Shown piece by piece: positions 32,601-40,400 of a stretch of 43,771 bases of DNA (position 1 is the stretch's first letter; the number at the start of each line of letters is the position of its first letter). The stretch spans positions 1-43,771 of IMG/VR virus record IMGVR_UViG_3300025769_000234; one strand, written 5' to 3'. The notes under the pieces are model-generated. The model worked only from the letters and a program-made list of their open reading frames with translations, ran no database searches and was not told the DNA's origin. Both the position numbers and the translations under genes were made by a program. The DNA comes from a virus.

Positions 32601-34049
32601 GTCGAAAGTCTGCTTGTTGGGGTCAGTTAGGCCAAAGCCCTCCGCGAACTTGGCGCCCGCGTACCCCACGCCCTGCATCCCGTAGCCACCCGCAAGCAGG
32701 CCGGCCACGACGCCCTTGAGGTTTTCTGCTTCGTAGAAGTCGCGACGCGCGTTGCGCCACGCTTCATAGCCTTCAACATTGTCGCCAAACGCCTGCCTGG
32801 CTTCGGTGCCAATGACCTCTTCGGCAAACTCGATGAACGGGTTTTCAACGCCAGCGGCGCTCATGCCCTGCTGGATCTTGCCCATTGTCGCATAGCGACT
32901 CATGACTTTGCGCGCAGCCTCGGGGCTGTCGCCCGCAGCCTTGATCGCGCCCTTGAGCATTAGCAGCTTTGCCCCTTGCCCCAGCGCGGTGACGACCTCG
33001 CCTACGGGCTTGCCAAGCTGCTCGCTGACATCTTCGATGATGGAGTCAACGAGGTCTTGCGGGACAAAATCAATGAACGCAACGCCGTCGTTCTTTGTAA
33101 TGTCGAGCCCGAACTCGCTGGGGTGCAGGTTGTACTTCTCATGGAAGTACCGCGTCATCGCCGCATTTCCGAGGCGACCAGCCGACCTAAAGTTCTCGCC
33201 AAGGAAGGTCCCTTCGGTCGCGAGGTCAATTGCCCCGCCAATGCCTCGGCTCACGCCTTCGCGCGTGCCGGTGACAATGGCGCCAGCGCCAAGAGCTTGG
33301 GCACTGCGGTTGACTACCCATGACCCGCCAGCCACCGCATACTTGCCGAGCTTGTTCTTGGCAACCCGCTCTGCCGTCGAGCGGGCAAACTCGCCTAGTC
33401 CAACCGAGTACAAGCCATGCTTGCCGGTGCCGATCAGGCCTCGCGCAATGCCCGTCAGCACGGCTTTGGCTCCAATCTTGCCGCCAATGCCCGCAGCCCT
33501 CAGGCTGGCGGAAGCCCCCGCGCTCATACCGCCCGTGCCCACCGCGGCGACAGTTTCCTGCATGAATGCAGGCATCTCTCCGACAATGGTGCCCGCCGTG
33601 CTGGCCCAGTCGCGGGGCCGCGCTTGGTACTCCAGGAACTTGAACAGCTTGTCGAAGTCTTCCCGCGTGCCCTCGCCAGCCTCAATGCGGTCGCTAGACG
33701 CTTTGAGGCCAATCAGGTCAGCGGCGGTGCCAGCGTAGTTGATGAAGCCCAGGAACTTTTCCGGCGAAGTCTCGCCAAGCTCGTTGTCCCCAACCGACTC
33801 AAAGAAACCGACTACTGATTTGTCACGGGTGTTCCACCTGTGCCCAAAGCGCTGCTGCTCAGTAATCTCGGCGTCGTCTTGAGCAAGCGTTGCAGCGGAC
33901 ATGCGCCGCACCCTGGCCCGTGCGCGTTCAAGCGCACGGGAGTCCATTCCGCCAGGGCGACTAACCGGCTCCTCAATCTCCGAGGGCGTCATCGCCTCGG
34001 GGATGGGAGGGAGCGGCTTGTCCTCGAAGTAGGGCTGAGTGTCGGTCAT
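23643..34049 (-). CDS. Giant internal virion (ejection) protein with zincin and ADP-ribosyltransferase-like segments, 3468 aa
   Basis: This gene alone takes almost a quarter of the genome. It follows two smaller proteins in the order of T7 gp14, gp15 and gp16, so it should be injected with or ahead of the DNA. Parts in order (residues approximate): a Gly/Ala-rich amphipathic N-terminus (170-300); a metallopeptidase-like segment with HEGSH (814-818) and a later AKEEGVA that could give the third zinc ligand; a long helical charged region; a Lys/Ala/Pro-rich linker (1070-1160); a SAP-like helix pair LTREELAKLAWPDLVSLAKR (1366-1405); helical domains; an ADP-ribosyltransferase-like segment (2185-2455); and a large helical C-terminus with hydrophobic stretches (MLFTSLFHHGAFNRSYFFSI), recalling domains at the ends of large polyvalent proteins. 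No lysozyme or transglycosylase motif was found. The start at 34049 forms ATGA with the upstream stop. Domain calls are from motifs only. Confidence 0.85.
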   Translation of the reverse strand: MTDTQPYFEDKPLPPIPEAMTPSEIEEPVSRPGGMDSRALERARARVRRMSAATLAQDDAEITEQQRFGHRWNTRDKSVVGFFESVGDNELGETSPEKFLGFINYAGTAADLIGLKASSDRIEAGEGTREDFDKLFKFLEYQARPRDWASTAGTIVGEMPAFMQETVAAVGTGGMSAGASASLRAAGIGGKIGAKAVLTGIARGLIGTGKHGLYSVGLGEFARSTAERVAKNKLGKYAVAGGSWVVNRSAQALGAGAIVTGTREGVSRGIGGAIDLATEGTFLGENFRSAGRLGNAAMTRYFHEKYNLHPSEFGLDITKNDGVAFIDFVPQDLVDSIIEDVSEQLGKPVGEVVTALGQGAKLLMLKGAIKAAGDSPEAARKVMSRYATMGKIQQGMSAAGVENPFIEFAEEVIGTEARQAFGDNVEGYEAWRNARRDFYEAENLKGVVAGLLAGGYGMQGVGYAGAKFAEGFGLTDPNKQTFDSTLELGRAAMRVGDDAAALAAMRDDAQQYDENGQPPASAQFLFNQGQVGPNQILAARRFELERLALEKAGIDPAGATLEDRSRVLIPLVEEHDRLLADYEAALKSSDPAALDAEAERLRMTGDLVVEGTQEVEGGTPEAEEVTQQPEVIAPQAEVVSETETEVIDTVEEPEVDVESTQLYDLDETQDSNKPLTVEINGQEVVLERTFQLTDEANQRTRSEYNAKRNQEAAQASLEGARSVLRRPGKAQPAVVPYDELTGYQQQMVHLAQRGGKSIAFVKGLGQPAVYDKANGVVLFDINLHKKSVSTLAPDGSVLEEPLSPIQALDSHVLHEGSHRNLPEQEPLRRTAVNLLAQLQDMLMPGVRVKNEAKYTAAYKQSTGEDLDADQAKEEGVAVTMQALVPYFGALARQNDARAFERIMSTPDGRGLMRRLVDGFKNALSFLPMVGKRLAYADPRVKAIEVSMSALDNLNLTEEQIVGQSALTQAFMESWVGAGTNLDANEASLIAWREARERKALRARQRKRIKDLTEELSGLRKEAAREQRRETRELDAGVAETGAEVDAEIEAERARDQEEIAALEEELERRKAKLAAKQQPKAQPKPQAQAKPQAEAKPKAKAQAKPAPAPAPAAPAPAPAPVAAEPTPAPEPVAEPAPEPAAQQPKAKPKAKPKVEAAEPQTPPAMKAAREELAEVNRERKAMRDIKAKRALTDDERATLATLNERRQELKKALEEDLVQRGVKDPKAPKPVKKAEPKAKPPAEPKAEAKPKEDKSKKGPVDTTGITDREVVDGPILKTLRKANIMLFVGKGYTFAIEREQEKLDAMERGTEGYREQRKLVNQLKNEFETQKRAAARKKAKPTAAEKLTALEESREPAPVEMEPATSLTREELAKLAWPDLVSLAKRSGLAVGRAGATRGALIDQLVNAKLPVPPTKTKGGELLRRTKAQQRAVNEQRNAIRNTQMEIDRIEKQPEVVRKKGVVKRLRDLRATLAAQEHRLAEIERGIPPENVPKVEPRKAEPKAKKPEDARPKVETAPGLTVDQQRIVDELVEAQVVEAVEEAVAPEPEPVAEPAAEAAPAAETEAQPTKAKTRAQRRKQVKQLVGEDANKALAKAQKEAARVLAERMGIRVEEVEMQDALDRAKQILRERIPYKEQSEFDKAIMEMLFPVGEAATPIRVAFATAALRSMAYAELDAEMDAQSIPYDIYGLKGKKGNRIPRFYPTRTNLLADVIRDAPSYLEVALERLDSKPQREAARKMHQEWWAREKQRRLARDARKRELYLENKKRKESGRTPLYTDAQGLFDILREEFPQEPRPWAKEIAAEPTRAERRQARKAGEANSRVPATQPLSFEWWSNAPESLRGYLGDMLSHPLMKSKKRKVTTGKPAPVATFADMLWKDLTVEEQNKIASGWTAVVATSVTESRLTTAELDTWLRPLDEIWQELHDPELSEKKKQGFAFNLTLDPGTGSSIGVEADVVAAELDAELQALLHTVPLALNRNGAIRPEAHDVLRDFLAEYQFGVQGYLRGLEPMLNNIASFEQMRERMPRPAGGRSIANLDTNDAIADQGRTIKEAVDRDLGLLGAVAINAWRDYAKARSELTQRDINTVARTVNKAFIEFHVQAERRIMAATAVNAVAALTPGYMSKQNLDSLRTIIDLSTASHGKIAVANLMPHLLNGKPIAELGNEAYLAQVQDGRNVLSDPGGTPIMTMHTSASAFWEYDLKQQDPYIMVSPDGLLQERLRPWFESKMLERGSPMLETYWNYVLYDKMFDGARDASELIDHLPSKTGNLADQIVLVGAAVEASRGLDQGMPEVENRFAYMQTKGALTINGERVTDPLDPRVMERLDEELQYTTLVIENPYMQPGDSLATMPEELRNRAIGWMSGQVENHMTGNHKFDRPTGIADEVDRAGMVLNAPNNWTGVELPPVQKAIRAAGFDAFAVSERLSSQDGDAYAQSVAVFSADQLVPVFHGQDTDGTNARFMYNLAQSFDSGVDGVGYGFRQRVNGPRGEVHVRGMFEIGDRAMVLGGAMRTTPGGAFAYFPEMPEFDEADIPAVAKQVIHHAAMEGVADIVVDDIAMAEELAQQLGSDFEDIGDGRQAVAVFPAKIRSLGNRYAIGAAKAVREVDEHITGYRLWEDNDDRFAFGLFPHVGADSEVNEARMVYEAAYDHFQSRFESNKADNDYYWSRFEERLLELRPKNIKPGVWVRETMAAIYHRVDLENMQIETGVSMEAHVDEYRAKAKKNGNPWNAQQERVIATALDLPPGVEKLMREGAYRNELLGRDLKARNLIQNPRAFYAPRIWTRDKVTLQAQNVISLSGAESDPTRAGGRFKTGLGGRAKARQYESALVGWARGQQLINSNFAAISKRVHADALEMTSNTFFRNVLLRTGIAHEGHKDVPDGYVPLGSNAPALRDIYILEQFKTEVFNRTNRLDWSGTGWSQFQKGLYFLNSKTKASMLFTSLFHHGAFNRSYFFSIPGLFKGVTGLTFEAPRVMFGAGMAALPFVGEGAKKWGERIMMESPSVRAGAEHIAMNHPDFAKLKANGLTVSMGLQYEQAMAGEELWKFTFIEDMAVGLGKMFGKAGVPGAADVGLAVANSMADYRNRANHLLFTKLGSSLKVRAALLNYRHELEKNAQKISDGLLTTDDIAFEVAGKINADFGGRNLHRGGQILGGKPRSAASEKNNRILFLATDWTESNFTTLINQSKFLQRKLGKDYSYLGKTKEEAIRNVRASMYRSLMLNAMVRSQIITVMWNALMAGLDDEKTIADHYIDTLKLRGKARLNVLNPDVTLLANAMDDYLHDLFGKEKPHHPDSRVYFSVLGHFLDGGKWLTDMFASILNPIERSDLFGPLKAKAGFVPRLGLGFLSGTDWKGQSYKQTLVSDNYFNKDAIMIPDLDGGYQFTGLKKWEFNPGGSLDPRKLPALAADMAIGTMPIASQSFLHMLAGEDSVFDFIGDTFGLHMTRTYPERDFVERDKAYFLDFD

Positions 34050-35785
34050 TCGGGAAGCTCCGAGATCTTCGCTGCCCACTTTTTGAAGTGGCTGTTCGGG
34101 GGCAGGCTAAGTAGCTGCTGTGTTGTAACGGCCAGGGTAGCGAAGTCTTCCGGCGTCATTCCGTTCTCGGCCAAGTAGTTGATCTGGTAGTCAAAGGTGG
34201 TGCGGAACCCTTCCGGGCGCCCGCTGCCATCGCCGGGCCCTGTTCGGGTGCCGGTCATTTCCGGCAGACGGTCGTAGAGCATCACGGCCTCTTCAAGGTT
34301 GGCTGCAAACTCTGTCATGGTGTCATTCCAGCCCTCGACTCGCATACCCCCGACTTCTTGCCCGGCAGACCATTGGTCGCCGTGCTCTTGCATGTAAGCA
34401 ATAGCAAGCTGAGTCGCCGGATCGCTCAAACCCACGGACACGCCGGGAGGCAGTTGCTGCAACGCTGCCCGCTCGTACTCCATGGTGCGCATCGAGTTTT
34501 GCGCTTGCTGCTGCTGGACATTAGCCTGCTGCTCTCTAGCGGCAAGTACGCCCATGGTGGGTTCGTCCATGCGCGATATAGCCATCATTTTCCTGAGGGC
34601 GTCCGCTTCTTGCTGCTGCGTTTTGGCCCCGTGGTACTCTTCGTACGCTCTCGCAAACTCTCGTTGCTTCCAGGCGTCGTTGTAGCCTGGGCTGCCAATC
34701 TCCTGATTAGCTATTTTGGCGTCCAGCAGTTTGATGCCTTTGCCCTTCTTTTCTAGCTCATGGACATGGGTGTCTTCGGCTTGCCTCAAGAGGCTGCGGT
34801 ACATATCCCCCTCGGCGGTCCCCCCAGTAAGGAGCTGCCCCTGCAACACCTCGGCTTCTTGCAAATCCGCAGCCCCGTTGCGCCTCAGCCTCAAAACCTC
34901 TGCGCGCTCTTCTTGGCTGTAGTTGCCGTTGCTCAGCACCTCGTCAATGTCGCTCTGGGGTACGCCCGCAGCAAGGGCCGCCTGAGCGTTGCTGTCAACG
35001 CGGCGATTGACTACCGCAGCGGCGCGGGCCTCATCGGCCTGCGTCATCGAGTTTTCGATGTCTTTGAGAAGTTTGGTCTGCTGCGAAAGCAGATCCTCAA
35101 ACTCTTTGTCGGTCGTTGCGCCTTCAAGAGCGGCGGCAAGGCCAGACAGGGCCGTTTTGTGCCCTTCGTACTCAGACTGCGACATGCGCAGTTCGACGGG
35201 CTTGTTATTGTTGCGCCGCAGAAGCACATCGACAGAGCGCTCCAGCCCACCCAGCGCTGCTTTGCGGCGCGCTTCAAGCTCCGCCTGATCCTTCTCTGCT
35301 TCCGCCGTGGCTGCGGCTTGTGCCCCGCCGACGCGGATTCTTGCCGCCTCTTCCGTAGCTTCGGCTGTCCGCTCGGTTCGGGTTTCAAACGACGCGCGGT
35401 CCAATGCGCTTTCCCGTGCAGCTTGCGCACGCGCCGCTCGATCCTGTTGCTCCTTGACGAGGTTGGCTCGGCGCGTCTCGACAAGACCCTTGAGCCGCAA
35501 ATCCAGATCTTGGCCCGCGATCTTTTCGCGCGACGCAAGCGTCTTGTCGAGCTGTTCGCGTTGCAACGAGCGCAGCTCTTTGTTCATCTCGATCTGCGCC
35601 TCTAGCTGCTGGCCGGACAGCTCTAGCTGCTTTTCCCGCAGGCCGATCTCTTCCCTAAAGCGCGCCTGTTGCTGTTGCAGCTCCCGCTGCTTGAGCTGAA
35701 ACGAGGCGTATCCCGCCAAAGCGTCGCCAACGCCCGCGCCGGGGCGCTGGGACTTTTCGGTGAATGCCGTAAAGATGCGTGCCAT
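34046..35785 (-). CDS. Internal virion (ejection) protein, coiled-coil, 579 aa
   Basis: The N-terminal 200 residues are almost continuous coiled coil (QQQQARFREEIGLREKQLEL and on), rich in Gln, Glu, Arg and Ala; the rest is helical and acidic, ending AAKISELPE. It holds the place of T7 gp15 between gp14-like and gp16-like genes. T7 gp15 forms a tube across the periplasm at DNA entry. No membrane helix is seen. The start at 35785, one base after the previous stop, is chosen over an upstream ATG inside the neighbour. Role inferred from order and structure. Confidence 0.7.
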   Translation of the reverse strand: MARIFTAFTEKSQRPGAGVGDALAGYASFQLKQRELQQQQARFREEIGLREKQLELSGQQLEAQIEMNKELRSLQREQLDKTLASREKIAGQDLDLRLKGLVETRRANLVKEQQDRAARAQAARESALDRASFETRTERTAEATEEAARIRVGGAQAAATAEAEKDQAELEARRKAALGGLERSVDVLLRRNNNKPVELRMSQSEYEGHKTALSGLAAALEGATTDKEFEDLLSQQTKLLKDIENSMTQADEARAAAVVNRRVDSNAQAALAAGVPQSDIDEVLSNGNYSQEERAEVLRLRRNGAADLQEAEVLQGQLLTGGTAEGDMYRSLLRQAEDTHVHELEKKGKGIKLLDAKIANQEIGSPGYNDAWKQREFARAYEEYHGAKTQQQEADALRKMMAISRMDEPTMGVLAAREQQANVQQQQAQNSMRTMEYERAALQQLPPGVSVGLSDPATQLAIAYMQEHGDQWSAGQEVGGMRVEGWNDTMTEFAANLEEAVMLYDRLPEMTGTRTGPGDGSGRPEGFRTTFDYQINYLAENGMTPEDFATLAVTTQQLLSLPPNSHFKKWAAKISELPE

Positions 35786-35786
35786 A

Positions 35787-36350
35787 TCAGAAGGGCATGT
35801 ATTGGCCGTAGTTAGTGCTTGCGGCTTGAGCGGGCAGGTTCCTAGCCATTGAGCCCGCAATGGTGCCCGCTAGGCCAGACGAACCAGCGCCCGACATTGC
35901 GTTTGCCATGTACGCTCCAGAGACAGCGCTAGCAAAATCGCCAGCCATCCCTTGCGGAGCTTCCTGCATGACCATGGGGAACTCGGCTCCAGAGCGAACG
36001 GCGGCAAGGGCTTGCCCGTACTTGTACTCCAGTTCCTGCGCCGCGTCGGCTGCGTCGCGATATGCAGCGCGTTCCACGCCAAGGCCAACGCTTCCGGTCG
36101 GATCCATTCCGCGATCAGCCATGCGAGCTTTTGCGTCGCCAGCCATCTTGGTGGCTAGGCGCGTGCCAACCCTAACGGCGTCCAGCTTGGAACCTTTGAG
36201 GTAGCCCTCCGAGATGCCGAAGTTTTTCTCCTGAAAGGCCAGGGCCTGGGCCTGCTGACCCAGGTTGCCTTTCATGGCCTCTTTTGCGGCCTGGTTTTGC
36301 ATGATGCCGCCAACAACGGCGGCGCCTAGCGTTGCGGAAACGACGCCCAT
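35787..36350 (-). CDS. Internal virion (ejection) protein, gp14-like, 187 aa
   Basis: The start MGVVSATLGAAVVGGIMQNQ is a Gly/Ala hydrophobic helix as in T7 gp14-type proteins, followed by helical Ala/Gly-rich sequence (LGVERAAYRDAADAAQELEY) and a Gly/Ala-rich hydrophobic C-terminal third. Such proteins leave the capsid first and enter the outer membrane. Its place before the gp15-like and giant genes supports this. The start overlaps the preceding stop (TGATG). Confidence 0.72.
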   Translation of the reverse strand: MGVVSATLGAAVVGGIMQNQAAKEAMKGNLGQQAQALAFQEKNFGISEGYLKGSKLDAVRVGTRLATKMAGDAKARMADRGMDPTGSVGLGVERAAYRDAADAAQELEYKYGQALAAVRSGAEFPMVMQEAPQGMAGDFASAVSGAYMANAMSGAGSSGLAGTIAGSMARNLPAQAASTNYGQYMPF

Positions 36351-36832
36351 CAGTTCAACTCCTTTGAGTAGTACAGTTCTAGTGGTTGATATCCAAACCG
36401 GGGCAGAATGGAGCGCAGCCGGTCGCCGGTCTTGTTGTTGAGGTGCGTCACCAGGATGCGCTTTGCGCCAATCTCGCGCGACCAGGACTCAAGCTCACGC
36501 ATCAAGACCCAGCCATGCGGATCCGTGCGGGCGGCAGCCTGGACATACCACGCCTGCTCTTGAACCTGGATGTCGCCGTTGAACAGGTTGCAGCTTATGT
36601 ACGCCGCCATGAACGCGGCGGGCTGCGAGTCTTCGCGGCTGTCGTGCGTAGTGTATGTAATGCGAGCCAGCCCCTGCTCGTACAGCGACCGCATCGCGCC
36701 CAGCCACACCTCTTCGTCAAACTGAGAGACGACGGTGTGCCCTGACTCAGCGTGAAACGCGCGCATGAGCGGCAGGATGCGATCCACCGTGTCGGTGTCG
36801 CACTCAAAGACGGTGATGCTTTCGCTAATCAT
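36350..36832 (-). CDS. GNAT-like acetyltransferase-type protein (gp13 position)
   Basis: A 160-residue protein with the GNAT outline: an N-terminal TVDRILPLMRAFHAES helix, a central beta sheet, a motif-A-like helix after ARTDPHGWVLMRELESW, and a late RSILPRFGYQPLELYYSKEL, typical of the last helix and strands of GNAT enzymes. GNAT-like proteins occur between tail-tube and ejection-protein genes in many podoviruses, as at T7 gene 13. Catalysis is uncertain because the pyrophosphate loop is weak. The start at 36832 overlaps the previous gene by 8 nt. Confidence 0.75.
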   Translation of the reverse strand: MISESITVFECDTDTVDRILPLMRAFHAESGHTVVSQFDEEVWLGAMRSLYEQGLARITYTTHDSREDSQPAAFMAAYISCNLFNGDIQVQEQAWYVQAAARTDPHGWVLMRELESWSREIGAKRILVTHLNNKTGDRLRSILPRFGYQPLELYYSKELN

Positions 36833-37496
36833 GTGCGTGAGTGGTGTAGTCTCGGGAGCCCACGGCAACGGTTACAAGCTGCAACGAGCTACCCCCTGCC
36901 GTTGTAAGAGCGTCAACAGTAATGCGCCAATGGATCTCGTCGTATCCGCGATCCTCTGGCTGAACCGCAAACACCCGCTCCTCTATTACGAGCGGCGTTA
37001 GCAGGTCAAAGGTTTGCGAGTCGTCAACATCTGCCGTTCCAGACGCAAGTTCACCGTGCTTGCGGAAAAACGATTCGACGCTAACCGTGACATCCGTAAC
37101 TTGGCCCGTAACCGCCCACCAGTGAGTGTGCAGGTAGACCGGGGTTGCCGTGTCAGTTCTGTCGCTGCGATGCCATGAGAAGTAGGCCTGGTCGTTCGCG
37201 GTAAACTCCAGAGTCAGGCTGCCCGATTCGGTTCGCACGGTTGGGCTTGACCCGCCTGTGTAGTGCCCGTGCATGGGCAGCGTGTCCCATTGGCGCAGTC
37301 TCTGGCTGTACAGTTTTAGGCTGGTTAGGCCGTTTTTGTCGGCGGCAAACTGGCGTTGATTGTATTGCAGGTTGTATTGCGCGTCAGCGTTGGCGCTGCG
37401 CCTTACGCGCGGATTGGAGTCCGTGTTGCGCTCACGCCCAAACTGCCGCGTGTACAGAAACGAGTTGCGGCGCTCAAACGGTTTACGGCGCGTCAT
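36825..37496 (-). CDS. Unknown beta-rich tail-operon protein (223 aa)
   Basis: A basic N-terminus (MTRRKPFERRNSFLYTRQFG) leads to a beta-rich domain with sequences such as SLTLEFTANDQAYFSW and QVTDVTVSVESFFRKHGE. The family is not recognised. It starts in an ATGA overlap with the nozzle gene and stops inside the GNAT-like gene. A tail accessory or fibre-attachment role is possible from place and fold, not from a motif. Confidence 0.72.
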   Translation of the reverse strand: MTRRKPFERRNSFLYTRQFGRERNTDSNPRVRRSANADAQYNLQYNQRQFAADKNGLTSLKLYSQRLRQWDTLPMHGHYTGGSSPTVRTESGSLTLEFTANDQAYFSWHRSDRTDTATPVYLHTHWWAVTGQVTDVTVSVESFFRKHGELASGTADVDDSQTFDLLTPLVIEERVFAVQPEDRGYDEIHWRITVDALTTAGGSSLQLVTVAVGSRDYTTHAHD

Positions 37497-40400
37497 CGTC
37501 GCACCTCTCCGCCGTAAGCGACATTTATGCTGCCACCCTCGTATGCCCACGATTGCCCCGCGCGGGCGTTGCGCAATCGCAGGTACACATGGTCGTTGTT
37601 GACGCGCACAAGGCGGCGGTCGTTGCGCCCTGCTCGAAGTTCGCCGCTCGACACAGCCGCGCCCAAGTCCTCTGGGTTGTCGCTGGCAAAGAACTCGTAG
37701 TTGCACCCATCCTGAGAGGAGGACAGCACAGCCGCGAACTCAGACACCTGCTGTGAGTTTGTCACGGGGTTGCTGACAAGCGGGCCCATCAGGACGTAGC
37801 TGTCAATGGCAATGTCTTCTGACGCCGTGCGCTGATCTGACTTGCGGGCGGTAGTGGCCCCAACGGGCAGCACGCGCATTCGACCGTCTTCCCCAGCAAC
37901 TAGCGTTGTTCTGTCTGCGGGCAAATCGCCGTCAATGCGCAGCGTCGCGGTCGGCTGTATAAGGTCGGTGGCCTTGGCGCCGAAGCGGTCTTTGTGCCAC
38001 GCCCCGGTGGGCACCTCGTAAAACCAATGATCTACAATGGCGCCCCCGGAGCCGAAAGGCAGCTGAAAGATGTGAACGCCCTCGTCGATGGGGTTCCATT
38101 GCAGCTGGATGTAATAGCTACTAAGGTCAACGCTGCGCAGTTGCGCTTCAACGCGGCCAAGACTGACGCGCGTGGGAACTGACCCGCGCTGCATGTAGTA
38201 CAGGCCTCCGTTGCTGCCAAAGAACCACAGGCCGCCCTCGGGGTCTTTGCAGTACGGACGACCAAACGACATTCCCGTCTCGTCGCTAATAAGGTCAAGA
38301 ACGCCACCAGCGGCAGGATCACCCGTTAGCTGCCACAAGCTGCGGTCGCCGCCAAAGATCAGCAGGTCTTCGCTCCAAGGGCAGATGGCGTTGACTACAT
38401 CTGGAACTCGCCCAGCCTTAGTAGCTGTTGCAGTGACGGCCTTGGCAGAGGTGTCGATTTGCGGGAAAAAGTCCCAGTCGGTTGCGTTACCAATGGCGCT
38501 CATGTGCCATCGGCCGGGATCTGCCGGGTCGCGACCAATTACAACGCGGTCGCGCCATGTCTCAATGAGTCGGCAGCGCGGGGGGATTAGCCCCAGGCTT
38601 TGCGCGACAAGCTGGGACACCTCGCCGTTAGCGCTGTTGTCGGTCTTGAGCGGATCGTAGATCCAATACTTGTTGCCGTCCGCAATGTACAGCTTCTCAA
38701 AACCGGTTGCGATCTGCACATACGGCGCACTCGAGTCGATAACAGTGCCGTTGTGAACATCGGCTGGGCCACCGCTGGTCAGCTTGCGGATCTTTGTTCC
38801 CGCGACGGCAATACGGTGCACGTCGCGCGGCGATTGCGCGCCAGACTGCGTAATAGACACAATCCGATACCAGTACGCTGACGGGTTGCCAGTTACGCCA
38901 GTATCGCGCAGGCCAGCCACGACAATGAAATCGGTGTGCGGGATGCTGTCGGGGATGTCTTCGGGAACTTGCAGGTGCGGAGCAACGCCATAGCAAGAAG
39001 CGGGATTTGAGGCGTCAATAGCTGTCCAGCTGCCTGTGCCATCGTCGTCGTCATGTATCAGGACGGGTTTGCCGCTGTACGCTGCAACATCGCTAGTTTC
39101 GCCCCACGGAAAGTACATGCGGTACTTGCTGTCGGAGCTAATGTACCGCTTGCGCTGCGGCACCGTCGTTGCGCTTTGAACAAACTCGTTGCCGAAGTCG
39201 TGTGACCAGCCAGCCAAAATGGTGCCGAACCAAGCCGAAAAGACGTTCCACTTTTGAAGCGACTTGCGAGTCACATCGGTGAATGCGTTGCTGACCATGG
39301 GGGGTGTGTTTGTCCACGATCCGCCGCTGTGATCGACTCTCCAGTACGCCTCGCTGACGCTTAGAGATTCCGCTGGCTTGGGGTGCGTGACGGCAACCGT
39401 GGCCGTTTCTGAGCCGGGGGTACTCGGCGCCAGCCACACATTGGGGCCGGTGTAGTTAGCGCAGAAGGTCGTGTCGGTTCGTGCGAGAGTGGCGTACCAA
39501 CACAAAAGGTAGCGCCATTGCCAAGGCTGCGTTTGCGGGGCCCAGCCAACGGGGATGTTGACGTTGATAGTGGAGGTGCCGCTGCCCGTGCAGGATGGAG
39601 CGGCTGTGCCCGCAATCCAGTTGATGTTCAGGGTGGCGTTGGCGGCGGGGTTATCGTAACGCGGGCCATAGATGGTCAGTTTGTCGCCAGCCAAAGGCGT
39701 GGCGTCAATCGAGAACATCGTCTGTTTGCCAACCCAAGTATCGCCAATGGTGTAAAACCCTAGCCCGCTGCCGCCCGTAGGCCTGCCAGAAAAGTCTATC
39801 CCAACGCAAGTTCCGTTGGATAGAGCGAGGTCGTAGTAAAGCTGGTTGGACCCGCCGAAGGGCAGAGGGTTGCGCTCGTAATAGTGCTGAGCTTTCCAGC
39901 TGCTGTATGTGCTACCGTTGCCGTCGGTGCCGTATAGGGGGGGCACCGGAGACATGCTAAAAGTGTGGCCGAACTCAAGGTCGCCGTTGTCTGTCCACCC
40001 TGCGTAGAAGCCACAAATGTTGCCGTCAGGGCCAATCTCAAGTTGTCCGGTGTACGCGCTCCAGTTGAGGGTCATGGGCACGCCAAAGCCATCGCCGTTT
40101 TCGCTGATGGGAACGCCGCTGCCCGGAGTAGTGCCCGTCTGTACCTTTCGTGGAATTCGCCAGGCATTGCGTTTAGTAAACCCGTCGTCGCCCTGCGCAA
40201 GGTAGTCGGTGTATTTTGCAAGGATAACCGTTTCGTATGCGTTGGTCGGCGACCCCGACCATTGCAGAGCGTACTCCACATTTGTTAGGTTTTTTTCGGT
40301 CCACAGCGCGTACAGGATGTCGTTGTCGCTGTCATCGACGACAGCGCACACGCCAATGACTTGCCCGGAATTGGTGCTGCCGTATGTCTGCTGCTCGCTG

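Noticed and set aside
23643-34049. An N4-type virion RNA polymerase as the identity of the giant protein
   Set aside because: The size is similar, but I could not find the expected polymerase motifs; the visible motifs are HExxH and ART-like and the context is that of T7 gp16.
37240-37760. A plus-strand frame of 171 codons over the nozzle/next-gene junction
   Set aside because: It is antisense to two well-supported genes joined by an ATGA overlap.
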